From contig JAIDOW010000056.1 in NCBI GenBank assembly GCA_029063085.1, positions 24,212 through 87,196 on the forward strand: 62,985 bases of DNA, written 5' to 3'. This stretch comes from Lachnospiraceae bacterium (lineage in GTDB: Bacteria; Bacillota; Clostridia; Lachnospirales; Lachnospiraceae). Under the pieces are notes generated by a model. The model was given only the letters and a program-made list of their open reading frames with translations, searched no databases and was not told the origin of the DNA. Shown in pieces: positions 36,119 through 43,925 of this stretch (positions within the stretch are counted from its first letter, which is position 1; each line of letters begins with the position of its first letter). The position numbers and the translations under genes are program-made.

Positions 36119-38095
36119 CTATTCTGCATTGGAAAGCCTGATAAAATCCTCTTCTGAAAGAATCGGTATTCCCAGTTCATTTGCTTTTCTATTCTTGGAT
36201 GAACCTGACATCACATCATTATTGATCAGATAATCCGTATTCCCGGATACAGAACCTGTTACCTTTCCTCCTAATTTTTCAATGTATTCTTTTAACTCAT
36301 TGCGATTGGAAAACTTTTCCAGACTTCCGGTTATTACAAAAGTTTTTCCTTTCAGTACCTGTTCTCCTGCCGCTTCTTCCTTCTCAAAGATTATCTCTGT
36401 CAGAAGCTCCTGTACAACCAGCATCCTCTCTTCTGTATGAAAAAAATCATAAAAGGCTTTTGCCAGCACTTCGCCGATTCCTTCAACAGCAGTAAGTTCT
36501 TCCTCTGAAGCCTCTGTAATCTTATCAAAATCCTGTCCGAAATATTCGACGATCACTTTTGCATTTGCAAGTCCGATTCCACTGATTCCAAGGCTGTATA
36601 TAAACTTTGCCATCGGCACTTTTCTTGCCGATTCTATGGATGTGATCAGGTTATCATAGGATTTTTCGCCAAATCCCTCCAGCTGTATAATCTCATCCCG
36701 GTATCTCTCTAAATGAAAAATATCAGGCAGCTTTTTTAAAAAACCATGTGCGATAAATTTTTCTAATGTTGCATCCGAAAGCCCATCCATATTCATGGCA
36801 TTTCGGGACACAAAATGGGAAAATCCCTTAATCTGTTTGGCACTACACTCGGCATTCATACAATATAGTGACTGCACTCCGTTAATATCCTGTAATACCG
36901 TATTCTCCCCGCATGCCGGACAGTTTTCCGGAATTTTTAAATCATCGCTTCTTGTCAGATTATCTGCCACCTGGGGGATGATCATATTCGCCTTGTATAC
37001 AGTAATCCTGTCGCCAAGCCCCAGGGCCAGTGCCCTCAATATACTGACATTATGGAGACTCGCTCTTGTCACGGTCGTCCCCTCTAATTCTACCGGCTCA
37101 AAAATTGCTACGGGATTGATCAGACCAGTTCTTGAAGGAGACCACTCCACCTCTGTAAGTATCGTCTCAGCCAGTTCATCTGCCCATTTAAATGCAATAG
37201 AATCCCTGGGAAATTTAGCCGTTCTGCCAAGACTTCTTCCATAAGCAATATCATTGTAAGAAAGCACCAGACCATCTGAGGGAACATCATTGTCTGGTAT
37301 TCTTGCCGCAAAATCCATAACCTGTTTTTCCAGATTATCTGCATTTACCAAAAAATGCTCCACCACATCAAATCCCTGTTCTTTAAGCCATGCAAATCTG
37401 CCGGTTATCGTATTATCAAAACCGTATTCCTTAATCTGTTCCTCTTCTAAAATATCTTCCACTAAAGCAAATGCATAAAAATGTACATTACGTTTCGCTG
37501 TAATTTCATTATTCAGCTGTCTGACAGATCCGGAACACAGATTTCTGGGATTCTTATATTTATCCTCGACTTCTAAAATCTCATCATTCATTCTGTTAAA
37601 GTCGGAATATCTGATCACTGCTTCCCCCCTGATCACTAGGCTTTTTTTATAGGGAATTACTTTGGGGACATTGACAAAGGTTTTTACATTATTGGTAATC
37701 ACCTCTCCAACCTCCCCATTGCCCCTTGTCACTGCGTTATGCAATTCTCCGTTCTCATAAGTTAGTACCACCGTGAGACCATCTAATTTCCATGAAAGAA
37801 CCCCTTCATGTGTTCCAAGCCAGCTTACCAGTGCTGCTGTCTCCTTGGTCTTATCCAAAGAAAGCATCGGTGCCGGATGTGCCTGTTTTTCCAGTTCACT
37901 AAGTACCTCGTATCCTACATGAATTGTGGGACTGTTTGCCAGCACGATTCCTGTTTCATGCTCCAATTCCTGTAATTCATCATAAAGCTTATCATATTCC
38001 AAATTAGACATGATTTCGGTATCCTTCTGATAATAAGCTTTCGACGCCTCATTCAAAACCGAAACCAATTCTTTTAACCGCTCTTTTTTGTCCAT
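36119..38095 (-). CDS. ligA: NAD-dependent DNA ligase, divergent active site
   Basis: LigA seals nicks with NAD. The 658-residue protein has the N-terminal Ia domain, the adenylation domain with the nucleophile Lys (SWKLDGLTVVL), RGEAVIRYSDF, the four-Cys zinc site (CPACG and CMNAEC), helix-hairpin-helix repeats and a C-terminal BRCT domain. Several residues held essential in E. coli LigA differ: the domain-Ia Asp is Asn (MSNLEYDKL), the Glu before the nucleophile is Ser, and the DGVVIK Lys is Ser (SDGLVLSY). It may be a lineage variant of the main ligase or a second ligase. Confidence 0.88.
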   Translation of the reverse strand: MDKKERLKELVSVLNEASKAYYQKDTEIMSNLEYDKLYDELQELEHETGIVLANSPTIHVGYEVLSELEKQAHPAPMLSLDKTKETAALVSWLGTHEGVLSWKLDGLTVVLTYENGELHNAVTRGNGEVGEVITNNVKTFVNVPKVIPYKKSLVIRGEAVIRYSDFNRMNDEILEVEDKYKNPRNLCSGSVRQLNNEITAKRNVHFYAFALVEDILEEEQIKEYGFDNTITGRFAWLKEQGFDVVEHFLVNADNLEKQVMDFAARIPDNDVPSDGLVLSYNDIAYGRSLGRTAKFPRDSIAFKWADELAETILTEVEWSPSRTGLINPVAIFEPVELEGTTVTRASLHNVSILRALALGLGDRITVYKANMIIPQVADNLTRSDDLKIPENCPACGENTVLQDINGVQSLYCMNAECSAKQIKGFSHFVSRNAMNMDGLSDATLEKFIAHGFLKKLPDIFHLERYRDEIIQLEGFGEKSYDNLITSIESARKVPMAKFIYSLGISGIGLANAKVIVEYFGQDFDKITEASEEELTAVEGIGEVLAKAFYDFFHTEERMLVVQELLTEIIFEKEEAAGEQVLKGKTFVITGSLEKFSNRNELKEYIEKLGGKVTGSVSGNTDYLINNDVMSGSSKNRKANELGIPILSEEDFIRLSNAE

Positions 38096-38133
38096 AAATT
38101 TACCTGCTCCATGCTCTATATCATTATTCTTTT

Positions 38134-38859
38134 CTATTTTTTTGCAATCCGCCTTTGAAGCTCTGCAAGCTCCTCTTTTGTTGCCATCCTGATATCACCG
38201 GGTTTCATATCTCCAATTTCAATATTCATAACACGGATTCTTCTAAGCTTTACTACTTTGTATTCAAATTGTTCACACATTTTACGAATCTGCCTGTTGA
38301 GTCCCTGTGTTAAAATAATTGAAAAGGATTTATCATTCTTCTTCTTCAATCTGCATGGATTCGTTACTACCCATATATCCTTATTAGAATCATGAATTCT
38401 GACACCCTCTGCCATCTTTTTCAAAAATTCTTCTGTAATAGTACGGTTTACCGTCACCACATATTCTTTTTCATGCTGGTTTCTCGCCTTAGATATCTCA
38501 TTACACAAATCCCCGTCATTGGAAAGAAGCAGTAAGCCCTCGGAATCTTTATCCAGCCTTCCGATATATTTTAAATCGCCATCCAATAAAAAATTACGGA
38601 AAATCCCTGAGGCATCTCCTCTATGAGAAGTACAGGCAAATCCTTTCGGTTTGTAAAAAACGACCAGTTTAAAAGGTTCTTCTCTTTTTATTATCCGTCC
38701 GTCAATACTTATCTGATCCGCTTCTGTCACCCTCATGCCCATATCTGCCGGAACACCGTTTACTAATACTTTTCCTTCAGCAATCCACTCATCTGCTTTT
38801 CGTCTGGAGCAAACACCTGCTGCACTTAAATATTTGTTTAATCTGATTGTATCTTTCAT
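38134..38859 (-). CDS. rluF: 23S rRNA pseudouridine synthase, RluF type
   Basis: The 241-residue protein has an N-terminal S4 domain (RLNKYLSAAGVCSRRKADEW) and the RsuA/RluF catalytic motif with Asp in GRLDKDSEGLLLLSNDG, plus LTQGLNRQIRKMCEQF. RluF modifies U2604 of 23S rRNA; RluB or RsuA specificity cannot be fully excluded. It lies 38 bases upstream of ligA on the same strand. Confidence 0.88.
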   Translation of the reverse strand: MKDTIRLNKYLSAAGVCSRRKADEWIAEGKVLVNGVPADMGMRVTEADQISIDGRIIKREEPFKLVVFYKPKGFACTSHRGDASGIFRNFLLDGDLKYIGRLDKDSEGLLLLSNDGDLCNEISKARNQHEKEYVVTVNRTITEEFLKKMAEGVRIHDSNKDIWVVTNPCRLKKKNDKSFSIILTQGLNRQIRKMCEQFEYKVVKLRRIRVMNIEIGDMKPGDIRMATKEELAELQRRIAKK

Positions 38860-38937
38860 AGTATTTCCTCATTTGCTGTCTAAAATCCAAAGCCTTTTCT
38901 TCCTTCATTGCTCCACTAAAACAAAGTCAAAAACCCC

Positions 38938-39062
38938 AATGAGCAGCAGTCATCAAATTCGAATCGCCCTAAAAGGCGGGGTATCTGACCCTGGCGGCAT
39001 TTGCCAAATATCCGTACAAGCACTGCTGCCTGGCTCATTGCCCGCTAAAATGAATGCACTTT
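38938..39062 (+). repeat. Dispersed intergenic repeat (copy B, most complete)
   Basis: The ends form an imperfect inverted repeat (AATGAGCAGCAGT with ACTGCTGCCTGGCTCATT). Inside are three small stems: GCCCTAAAAGGC, GGGTATCTGACCC and GGCGGCATTTGCC. Related segments occur at 33,340-33,440, reversed at 42,027-42,135, and partly at 8,470-8,510. It could be a small transposon-like repeat or a structured RNA. No protein gene fits. Confidence 0.55.
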
Positions 39063-39130
39063 CTCTATCATAACACGCAAGCTGTTCTTTTTCAAATTTT
39101 TATTTTTTTATTTCATACCTGAAAAAATAC

Positions 39131-39159
39131 TTGAAAAAATTAAGAGATAAGACTATAAT
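39131..39159 (+). promoter_or_regulatory. Sigma-A promoter of the Lrp-type gene
   Basis: TTGAAA (39131-39136) and TATAAT (39154-39159) with a 17-base spacer lie about 90 bases upstream of the regulator gene. Confidence 0.75.
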
Positions 39160-39246
39160 GAATACGAATACAACGAGGTGTTCTTACTTTTATTAAGGAC
39201 ATCTCGCTTTTTATGTAGACAGAATAATTTCAAAGGAAGTGATTTC

Positions 39247-39720
39247 ATGGATAGCATTGATAAAAAAATATTACATCTGTTACAGGAGAATGCCAGATAT
39301 CCGTTAAAATATCTGGCAAGCAAGGTATTTTTATCATCTCCTGCCGTATCAGCAAGAATTGACCGATTGGAAAAAGCCGAAATCATAACAGGCTATCATG
39401 CCACAGTAGATCCCGTTATGCTGGATTACCATGTAACGGCATTCATTAATATGTCATTAGACCCAAAACAAAAACCCATATTTTATCCATATATTGAATC
39501 CTGCCCAAATGTATTGGAATGCAACTGTGTGACTGGTGCTTATTCCATGCTGATAAAGGTTGCATTTCCAAGCACAATGGAACTGGATTCTTTCATCGGG
39601 CAATTGCAAAAATACGGAAAGACCGAAACACAGATTGTATTTTCCACTCCGGTCAAACCCAGAGGAATCGATGTATATGCTTCAATATCACCAGAAGAAT
39701 CTGATGATATTGAAAAATAA
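39247..39720 (+). CDS. Lrp/AsnC-family transcription regulator
   Basis: The 157-residue protein has the N-terminal helix-turn-helix (DSIDKKILHLLQENARYPL, ending in VSARIDRLEKAEIITGY) and a C-terminal RAM/ligand-binding domain with CNCVTGAYSMLIKVAF. The start is the ATG at 39247 after AAAGGAAGTG. It stands alone with its own promoter and terminator, so it probably controls distant amino-acid genes. Confidence 0.92.
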   Translation: MDSIDKKILHLLQENARYPLKYLASKVFLSSPAVSARIDRLEKAEIITGYHATVDPVMLDYHVTAFINMSLDPKQKPIFYPYIESCPNVLECNCVTGAYSMLIKVAFPSTMELDSFIGQLQKYGKTETQIVFSTPVKPRGIDVYASISPEESDDIEK

Positions 39721-39727
39721 TTCTTAA

Positions 39728-39791
39728 CAAAAGAAGACACCTGAACAAGTGAAATACAAATATACCGTTTGTTCAGGTGCCTTCTTTTGTT
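39728..39791. terminator. Strong bidirectional terminator
   Basis: A stem of about 20 bp with one mismatch (AAAAGAAG-CACCTGAACAA paired with TTGTTCAGGTG-CTTCTTTT) with T-runs on both strands separates the Lrp gene from the convergent membrane-protein gene. Confidence 0.85.
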
Positions 39792-40676
39792 CTACTGGGC
39801 CGGAGCCTGTGTTGTTATATTTTCAGTTGTCGTACCCTCTGTTGTTGTATTTTCTGCTGATGTCCCTTCCACTGTCGCTTCCTGTGTATTTTCTTGTGTT
39901 GTCAATTGATCTGCCGCAGCATTGGTTTCAATATTTACTCTGTTAATAATGTCATAGAAATCACGCAAAGAAGCATCCTTTTCTTTCAATTCTGTATTCT
40001 TCTTCTCTACGGATTTGTATACCTTTTGAATATCCTTATCACCTTTTATTTTTTCAATATATTCTGTAATATCCTTTGATAACGTACCATTATGAATCCT
40101 GTAGCCTCGTTCTCCATTAACAATATATAATGTAATGATATCATAAGGTGAGGAATTCACACCTGCAATGGTCAGATTAGCCACAATAAATGCAATATAA
40201 CTGCCTTCTTCCAGACCTTCTTTCGTGTACACGGTAATATTATTGTATTCTGTAACAAACTCTGCTTTTTTCTTAAGGCTTTCATTATCTTTATACACCG
40301 AAGCATCTACCACCATATTCTGAAGCTTTTCATTATTACACTCGGTAATCGCCTGGAAATATTCTTCAATAAAAGCATTCAGCTCTTTATCTGCATCCTT
40401 TTCATATGGCACGATGGTATCATGTTCTTCATCAACATCTATCTTTTTATCTAATAGTGCTTCTTTGTCTTCCTTACTTATATGTCCGCCATTTCCAAAA
40501 GGCCTTCCAACAAATACATAAGCCAGTATACAGCATAAAATGAACACGCTCCAGCCCAGCATCAGTTTTAACTTCGGACTGATATAAACCGTATCATTCC
40601 CCATACTGATTTCCGTTCCTTTTAAATGGAACTTCTCATAGGAATCCGACATTTTATCAAATATATTTTTTTTCAT
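39792..40676 (-). CDS. Membrane-anchored protein of unknown function, Thr-rich tail
   Basis: The 294-residue protein has a short cytoplasmic N-terminus, one membrane segment (about residues 40-60, LMLGWSVFILCCILAYVFVG), a folded outside domain of about 190 residues (nuclear-transport-factor-like in length and pattern, not proven) and a Thr/Glu-rich tail of about 45 residues. The start is the second of two adjacent ATG, at 40676, six bases after AGGAG. No enzyme motif is seen. Confidence 0.75.
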   Translation of the reverse strand: MKKNIFDKMSDSYEKFHLKGTEISMGNDTVYISPKLKLMLGWSVFILCCILAYVFVGRPFGNGGHISKEDKEALLDKKIDVDEEHDTIVPYEKDADKELNAFIEEYFQAITECNNEKLQNMVVDASVYKDNESLKKKAEFVTEYNNITVYTKEGLEEGSYIAFIVANLTIAGVNSSPYDIITLYIVNGERGYRIHNGTLSKDITEYIEKIKGDKDIQKVYKSVEKKNTELKEKDASLRDFYDIINRVNIETNAAADQLTTQENTQEATVEGTSAENTTTEGTTTENITTQAPAQ

Positions 40677-40780
40677 CATAATCTCCTGTTTATTATTATA
40701 CAAAACGTCTATTTTTCGTAATGCTTTTAACGCCATATGATACTATTCTAACAAAATGCATATTAAAATGCAACAATCGT

Positions 40781-40809
40781 TTGCTATTTTAAAAGATTTG
40801 TAGTATTAT
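40781..40809 (+). promoter_or_regulatory. Promoter of tRNA-Arg
   Basis: TTGCTA (40781-40786) and TATTAT (40804-40809) are 17 bases apart and end 12 bases before the tRNA. Confidence 0.6.
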
Positions 40810-40821
40810 ATTATTTGCAAT

Positions 40822-40893
40822 GCACCAGTAGCTCAATGGATAGAGCAATGGCCTCCGGAGCCATGTGAGGAAGTTCGACTCTTCTCTGGTGCA
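40822..40893 (+). tRNA. tRNA-Arg (anticodon CCG)
   Basis: The 72-base sequence folds with acceptor stem GCACCAG/CTGGTGC, D-arm GCTC...GAGC, anticodon stem ATGGC/GCCAT around loop CTCCGGA (anticodon CCG), and T-loop GTTCGACTC. No CCA is encoded; six T follow, which would end transcription. Confidence 0.95.
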
Positions 40894-40946
40894 TTTTTTC
40901 TTTGTAAAATAAAGAAACTCATATCAAAAGCATTGAGGTTTTAATC

Positions 40947-41384
40947 ATGCATTATCATATATATTGTAAAGCAAAAACAATACCATCCAACCATAAAGCC
41001 GCAATTGCGGAATTTGAAAAAAGACTGTCTGCATATTGCAGTACAGCCTTTCATAACAGTACTTCCCTTACATTTCCAAAAAATCTTAACGGCAGCAGCC
41101 AGTATTTCCTTTTTGTACATAACGGTGTTTCCACCTATTCCTCCATGGAATTTGCAAAATACATCAATGAAATCCAGTTAAGCGGCAAATCTACAATTCA
41201 TGTCATAATCGGATATACGGAAAATGAATTATACGAAGCATTGGAATCCGTGACCGGATATCATCAGCCTGTTTCCATTTCCTTTACAAAAAATAGTTTA
41301 TCAGCTAAAACCCTTGCCCTGCTGTTTTATGAACAGCTGTATCGGGGCTATACCATTTTGCAGGGAAAAACCTATCACAAATAA
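40947..41384 (+). CDS. RlmH-like protein with degenerate SAM site but intact tail
   Basis: RlmH methylates pseudouridine 1915 of 23S rRNA. This 145-residue protein follows the family from start (AAIAEFEKRLSAYC) to end (YEQLYRGYTILQGKTYHK, the conserved tail). Its SAM-binding loop is lost, however: the usual Ile-Gly-Gly-x-x-Gly-Leu and Lys-Met-Thr-Phe-Pro-His segments read IIGYTENELY and SLSAKTLAL. GAGG lies eight bases before the ATG. It converges on a second RlmH gene with the opposite defect, five bases away. Confidence 0.75.
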   Translation: MHYHIYCKAKTIPSNHKAAIAEFEKRLSAYCSTAFHNSTSLTFPKNLNGSSQYFLFVHNGVSTYSSMEFAKYINEIQLSGKSTIHVIIGYTENELYEALESVTGYHQPVSISFTKNSLSAKTLALLFYEQLYRGYTILQGKTYHK

Positions 41385-41389
41385 TATTG

Positions 41390-41848
41390 TCATCTGCTTA
41401 TCATGTTTAAGATTTCTTCACATAATACCATCCTCATCATCTGATGGGGAAAAGTCATTTTGGAAAAACTCATCTTGAAACCCGCACGTTTTTTTATCAT
41501 GGCTGGTAATCCCAGGGAACCTCCTATTATATAAGTTATCCTTTCATACCCATCTTCTTCTGCTTTTTTAATATGATTCCAGTGCTGCACTGTCGTGATT
41601 TCTTTTCCCTCTATACAAAGTGCAATCACATAATCTTTTGTGGATATCTTATCAGACATTCTAGAACATTCCTTTTCTAAAAAAATTTCAATATTTTTCT
41701 CCCTTAAATTCTCGGGTATCTTTTGATCCGGGAATTCCAAAATCTCAATACCGCCTGTCCGCCTCTTTATTGCATCACATAAACGCTCTATCTCATCACG
41801 GTAAAAACTGTCCTTTATTTTTCCAACACATAATATCTGGTATTTCAT
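41390..41848 (-). CDS. rlmH: RlmH rRNA methyltransferase lacking the C-terminal tail
   Basis: The 152-residue protein matches RlmH: ILCVGKIKDSFYRDEIERL at the start, the SAM loop YIIGGSLGLP and FSKMTFPHQMMRMVL. Normal RlmH then runs on through Glu-Gln-x-Tyr-Arg-Ala-Phe to a Tyr-His-Lys end; here the reading stops after EEILNMISR, about 14 residues early. The tail contributes to the dimer active site in the family. The start is the ATG at 41848 after AGGAG. It may need its convergent neighbour, which keeps the tail. Confidence 0.82.
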   Translation of the reverse strand: MKYQILCVGKIKDSFYRDEIERLCDAIKRRTGGIEILEFPDQKIPENLREKNIEIFLEKECSRMSDKISTKDYVIALCIEGKEITTVQHWNHIKKAEEDGYERITYIIGGSLGLPAMIKKRAGFKMSFSKMTFPHQMMRMVLCEEILNMISR

Positions 41849-41987
41849 AATCCGGCTCCTGACTGCCTGCATCAAATGTTTTCAAAATGTTTCATTCAAT
41901 GTCATAATTTGTTCATATTTATATTCTATATTATCTATAGTAACTTTTTCATAATTTTTTCATTTAATTCTCCCTTATACTTATTAA

Positions 41988-42014
41988 GAAAGAGACCAGC
42001 TACTGGTCTCTTTT
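41988..42014. terminator. Terminator hairpin
   Basis: AGAGACCAG (41991-41999) pairs with CTGGTCTCT (42003-42011) around a 3-base loop, with TTTTATTT after it on plus and TTTCTT on minus. It probably ends putP reading from the right. The rest of 41,849-42,151 has no gene except a reversed copy of the dispersed repeat. Confidence 0.65.
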
Positions 42015-42026
42015 ATTTCTGCGAAC

Positions 42027-42135
42027 AACAAGCCAGATGTCATGCCTGAACAAGCATTTGGCGGCTGCCGCAAGCGTCAAATCCCCCATCCTCCGGGATG
42101 TTTCAAATTGAATGCCCCATTGGCAAGGTATCTGA
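42027..42135 (-). repeat. Dispersed intergenic repeat (copy C, reversed)
   Basis: Read on the minus strand, a 65-base stretch aligns with the second half of copy B over most positions (GGGGATTTGAC, GCGGCAGCCGCCAAAT, CATCTGGCT). It lies between putP and the truncated rlmH. Confidence 0.45.
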
Positions 42136-42151
42136 CTTTTGTACAAGTTTT

Positions 42152-43714
42152 TTATAAATTATCTGTTTTCATATCTTCAAATTCTTTCAGTATTTCTTCA
42201 GAAGGTTTCTTCGTCGCCAGGGAAACTACTATGATCAGAAGCATACTGATCAAAAAGCCAACTGCCAGCGAGTATAACCCTGTCTGACTTCCTAATGTGT
42301 TCATACTGCCGTCTGCTCCTGAATGGAAAAGAGGCACATAATCCCAAATCAGCACTGTCGCCGCACCGGATACGATACCGGCAATTGCTCCCGGTAAATT
42401 CACCCTGTTCCAGTACAGGGAAAGTAATACCACCGGTCCAAATGCTGCACCGAATCCTGCCCATGCATTAGAAACGAGACCCATGACCGAACTGTTAGGA
42501 TTCAGAGCAATCAGATAGGCAAGCACTGCCACAATAACAACGGTTGCACGGCTGACTTTTAACACTGTCTTATCTTTTGCATCTTTTTTCACGATACCTT
42601 TGAACAAATCTTCTGCCACAGCAGATGCTGTAACCAGCAGCTGCGAATCCGCAGTAGACATGATCGCCGCCAGAATACCACACAGAAACAGTCCTCCAAC
42701 AAAAGCAAGATGCAGATCATTTACAAATATCTGTTTGATCATTTCGATAAATACATTCTCGGCTGATATATCTGTTGTCTCACCTAAAATAACCGGATAC
42801 AGATACGCACGTCCCACAACACCTATCACAACCGCAAAGCTTAAAGAAATTGCAACCCATATGATAGCGATCACCTTTGACTTTTTAAGCTCCTTTTCAC
42901 TGGATACTGCCATAAAACGAACCAGAATATGAGGCATACCGAAATATCCCAAGCCCCACGCAAGCTGAGAGATAATGTAAACTGCCGATACCCGTGAACC
43001 GGAATCTTCCATAATATTCAGAAAAGAGCTTGCTCCTCCTGCTACACCCGTATCCCCCAAAATTCCTACAATATTATCAGGACCAGTTATAAAATATGCA
43101 ATTAACGGTACACTTAATATTCCCACCAGCATCAAGGAACCCTGAATAAAATCTGTCACACAGACTGCCATAAAGCCCCCCAAAAAGGTATAAATCAATA
43201 TAACTGCGGCACCTATCGTAAGTGCGGCCGTATAATTTACTCCAAATACCGAAGAAAACAATTTACCGCCTGCCGTTAAAGCAGATGCCGTATATACTAG
43301 AAAGAAAATTACGATTACAACAGAGGATGCAACCAATAAAACCTGTTTTTTATCATGAAAACGATTCTCCAGATAAGCAGGAAGCGTCAGTGAGTTATTT
43401 GCACGAATCGTATATCTTCTAAGCCTTGATGATATAAAGAGCCAGTTACAGACGGTACCGATAAATAAACCAACTGCAATCCATGCCTGTCCCGTTCCGA
43501 AAGCATATACACTTCCCGGAAGCCCCATCAAAAGCCAGCCGCTCATATCAGATGCCTGTGCAGATAAAGCTGCTACCCAGCCATTTAAATTTCTTCCTCC
43601 TAAAAAAAAGTCTTCTGAATTTTTAGTCTTACCCGCATACCTCGCACCGATTATGATCATCAACATCATATATGCTGCAAATGCAAGTAAAATCCATACT
43701 AGTGAATTACTCAT
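42152..43714 (-). CDS. putP: Sodium/proline symporter
   Basis: The 520-residue protein of the sodium:solute symporter family has about 13 membrane segments and PutP markers: SEDFFLGGRNLNGWVAALSA, ASDMSGWLLMGLPG near the sodium site, and MSTADSQLLVTASAVAED. It imports proline with sodium. The start is the ATG at 43714 with AAGGAG upstream. Confidence 0.92.
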   Translation of the reverse strand: MSNSLVWILLAFAAYMMLMIIIGARYAGKTKNSEDFFLGGRNLNGWVAALSAQASDMSGWLLMGLPGSVYAFGTGQAWIAVGLFIGTVCNWLFISSRLRRYTIRANNSLTLPAYLENRFHDKKQVLLVASSVVIVIFFLVYTASALTAGGKLFSSVFGVNYTAALTIGAAVILIYTFLGGFMAVCVTDFIQGSLMLVGILSVPLIAYFITGPDNIVGILGDTGVAGGASSFLNIMEDSGSRVSAVYIISQLAWGLGYFGMPHILVRFMAVSSEKELKKSKVIAIIWVAISLSFAVVIGVVGRAYLYPVILGETTDISAENVFIEMIKQIFVNDLHLAFVGGLFLCGILAAIMSTADSQLLVTASAVAEDLFKGIVKKDAKDKTVLKVSRATVVIVAVLAYLIALNPNSSVMGLVSNAWAGFGAAFGPVVLLSLYWNRVNLPGAIAGIVSGAATVLIWDYVPLFHSGADGSMNTLGSQTGLYSLAVGFLISMLLIIVVSLATKKPSEEILKEFEDMKTDNL

Positions 43715-43925
43715 ATACTCTATTCTCCTTAAAAACACAAAATATGCTATATAGTACCATATATTGCAAAAAAAATCCAGTTAATTAAATTTCGTAGTGA
43801 CAAACATAGAAAAACAGCATATAATAAGCAATGTATAATTTTTACATAAAACTTTTTATACGAAAATGCCTCAAAATGTTATCTGTCTGATAAGATTTTG
43901 GCATCATGATTCGGAGGATAAAATT

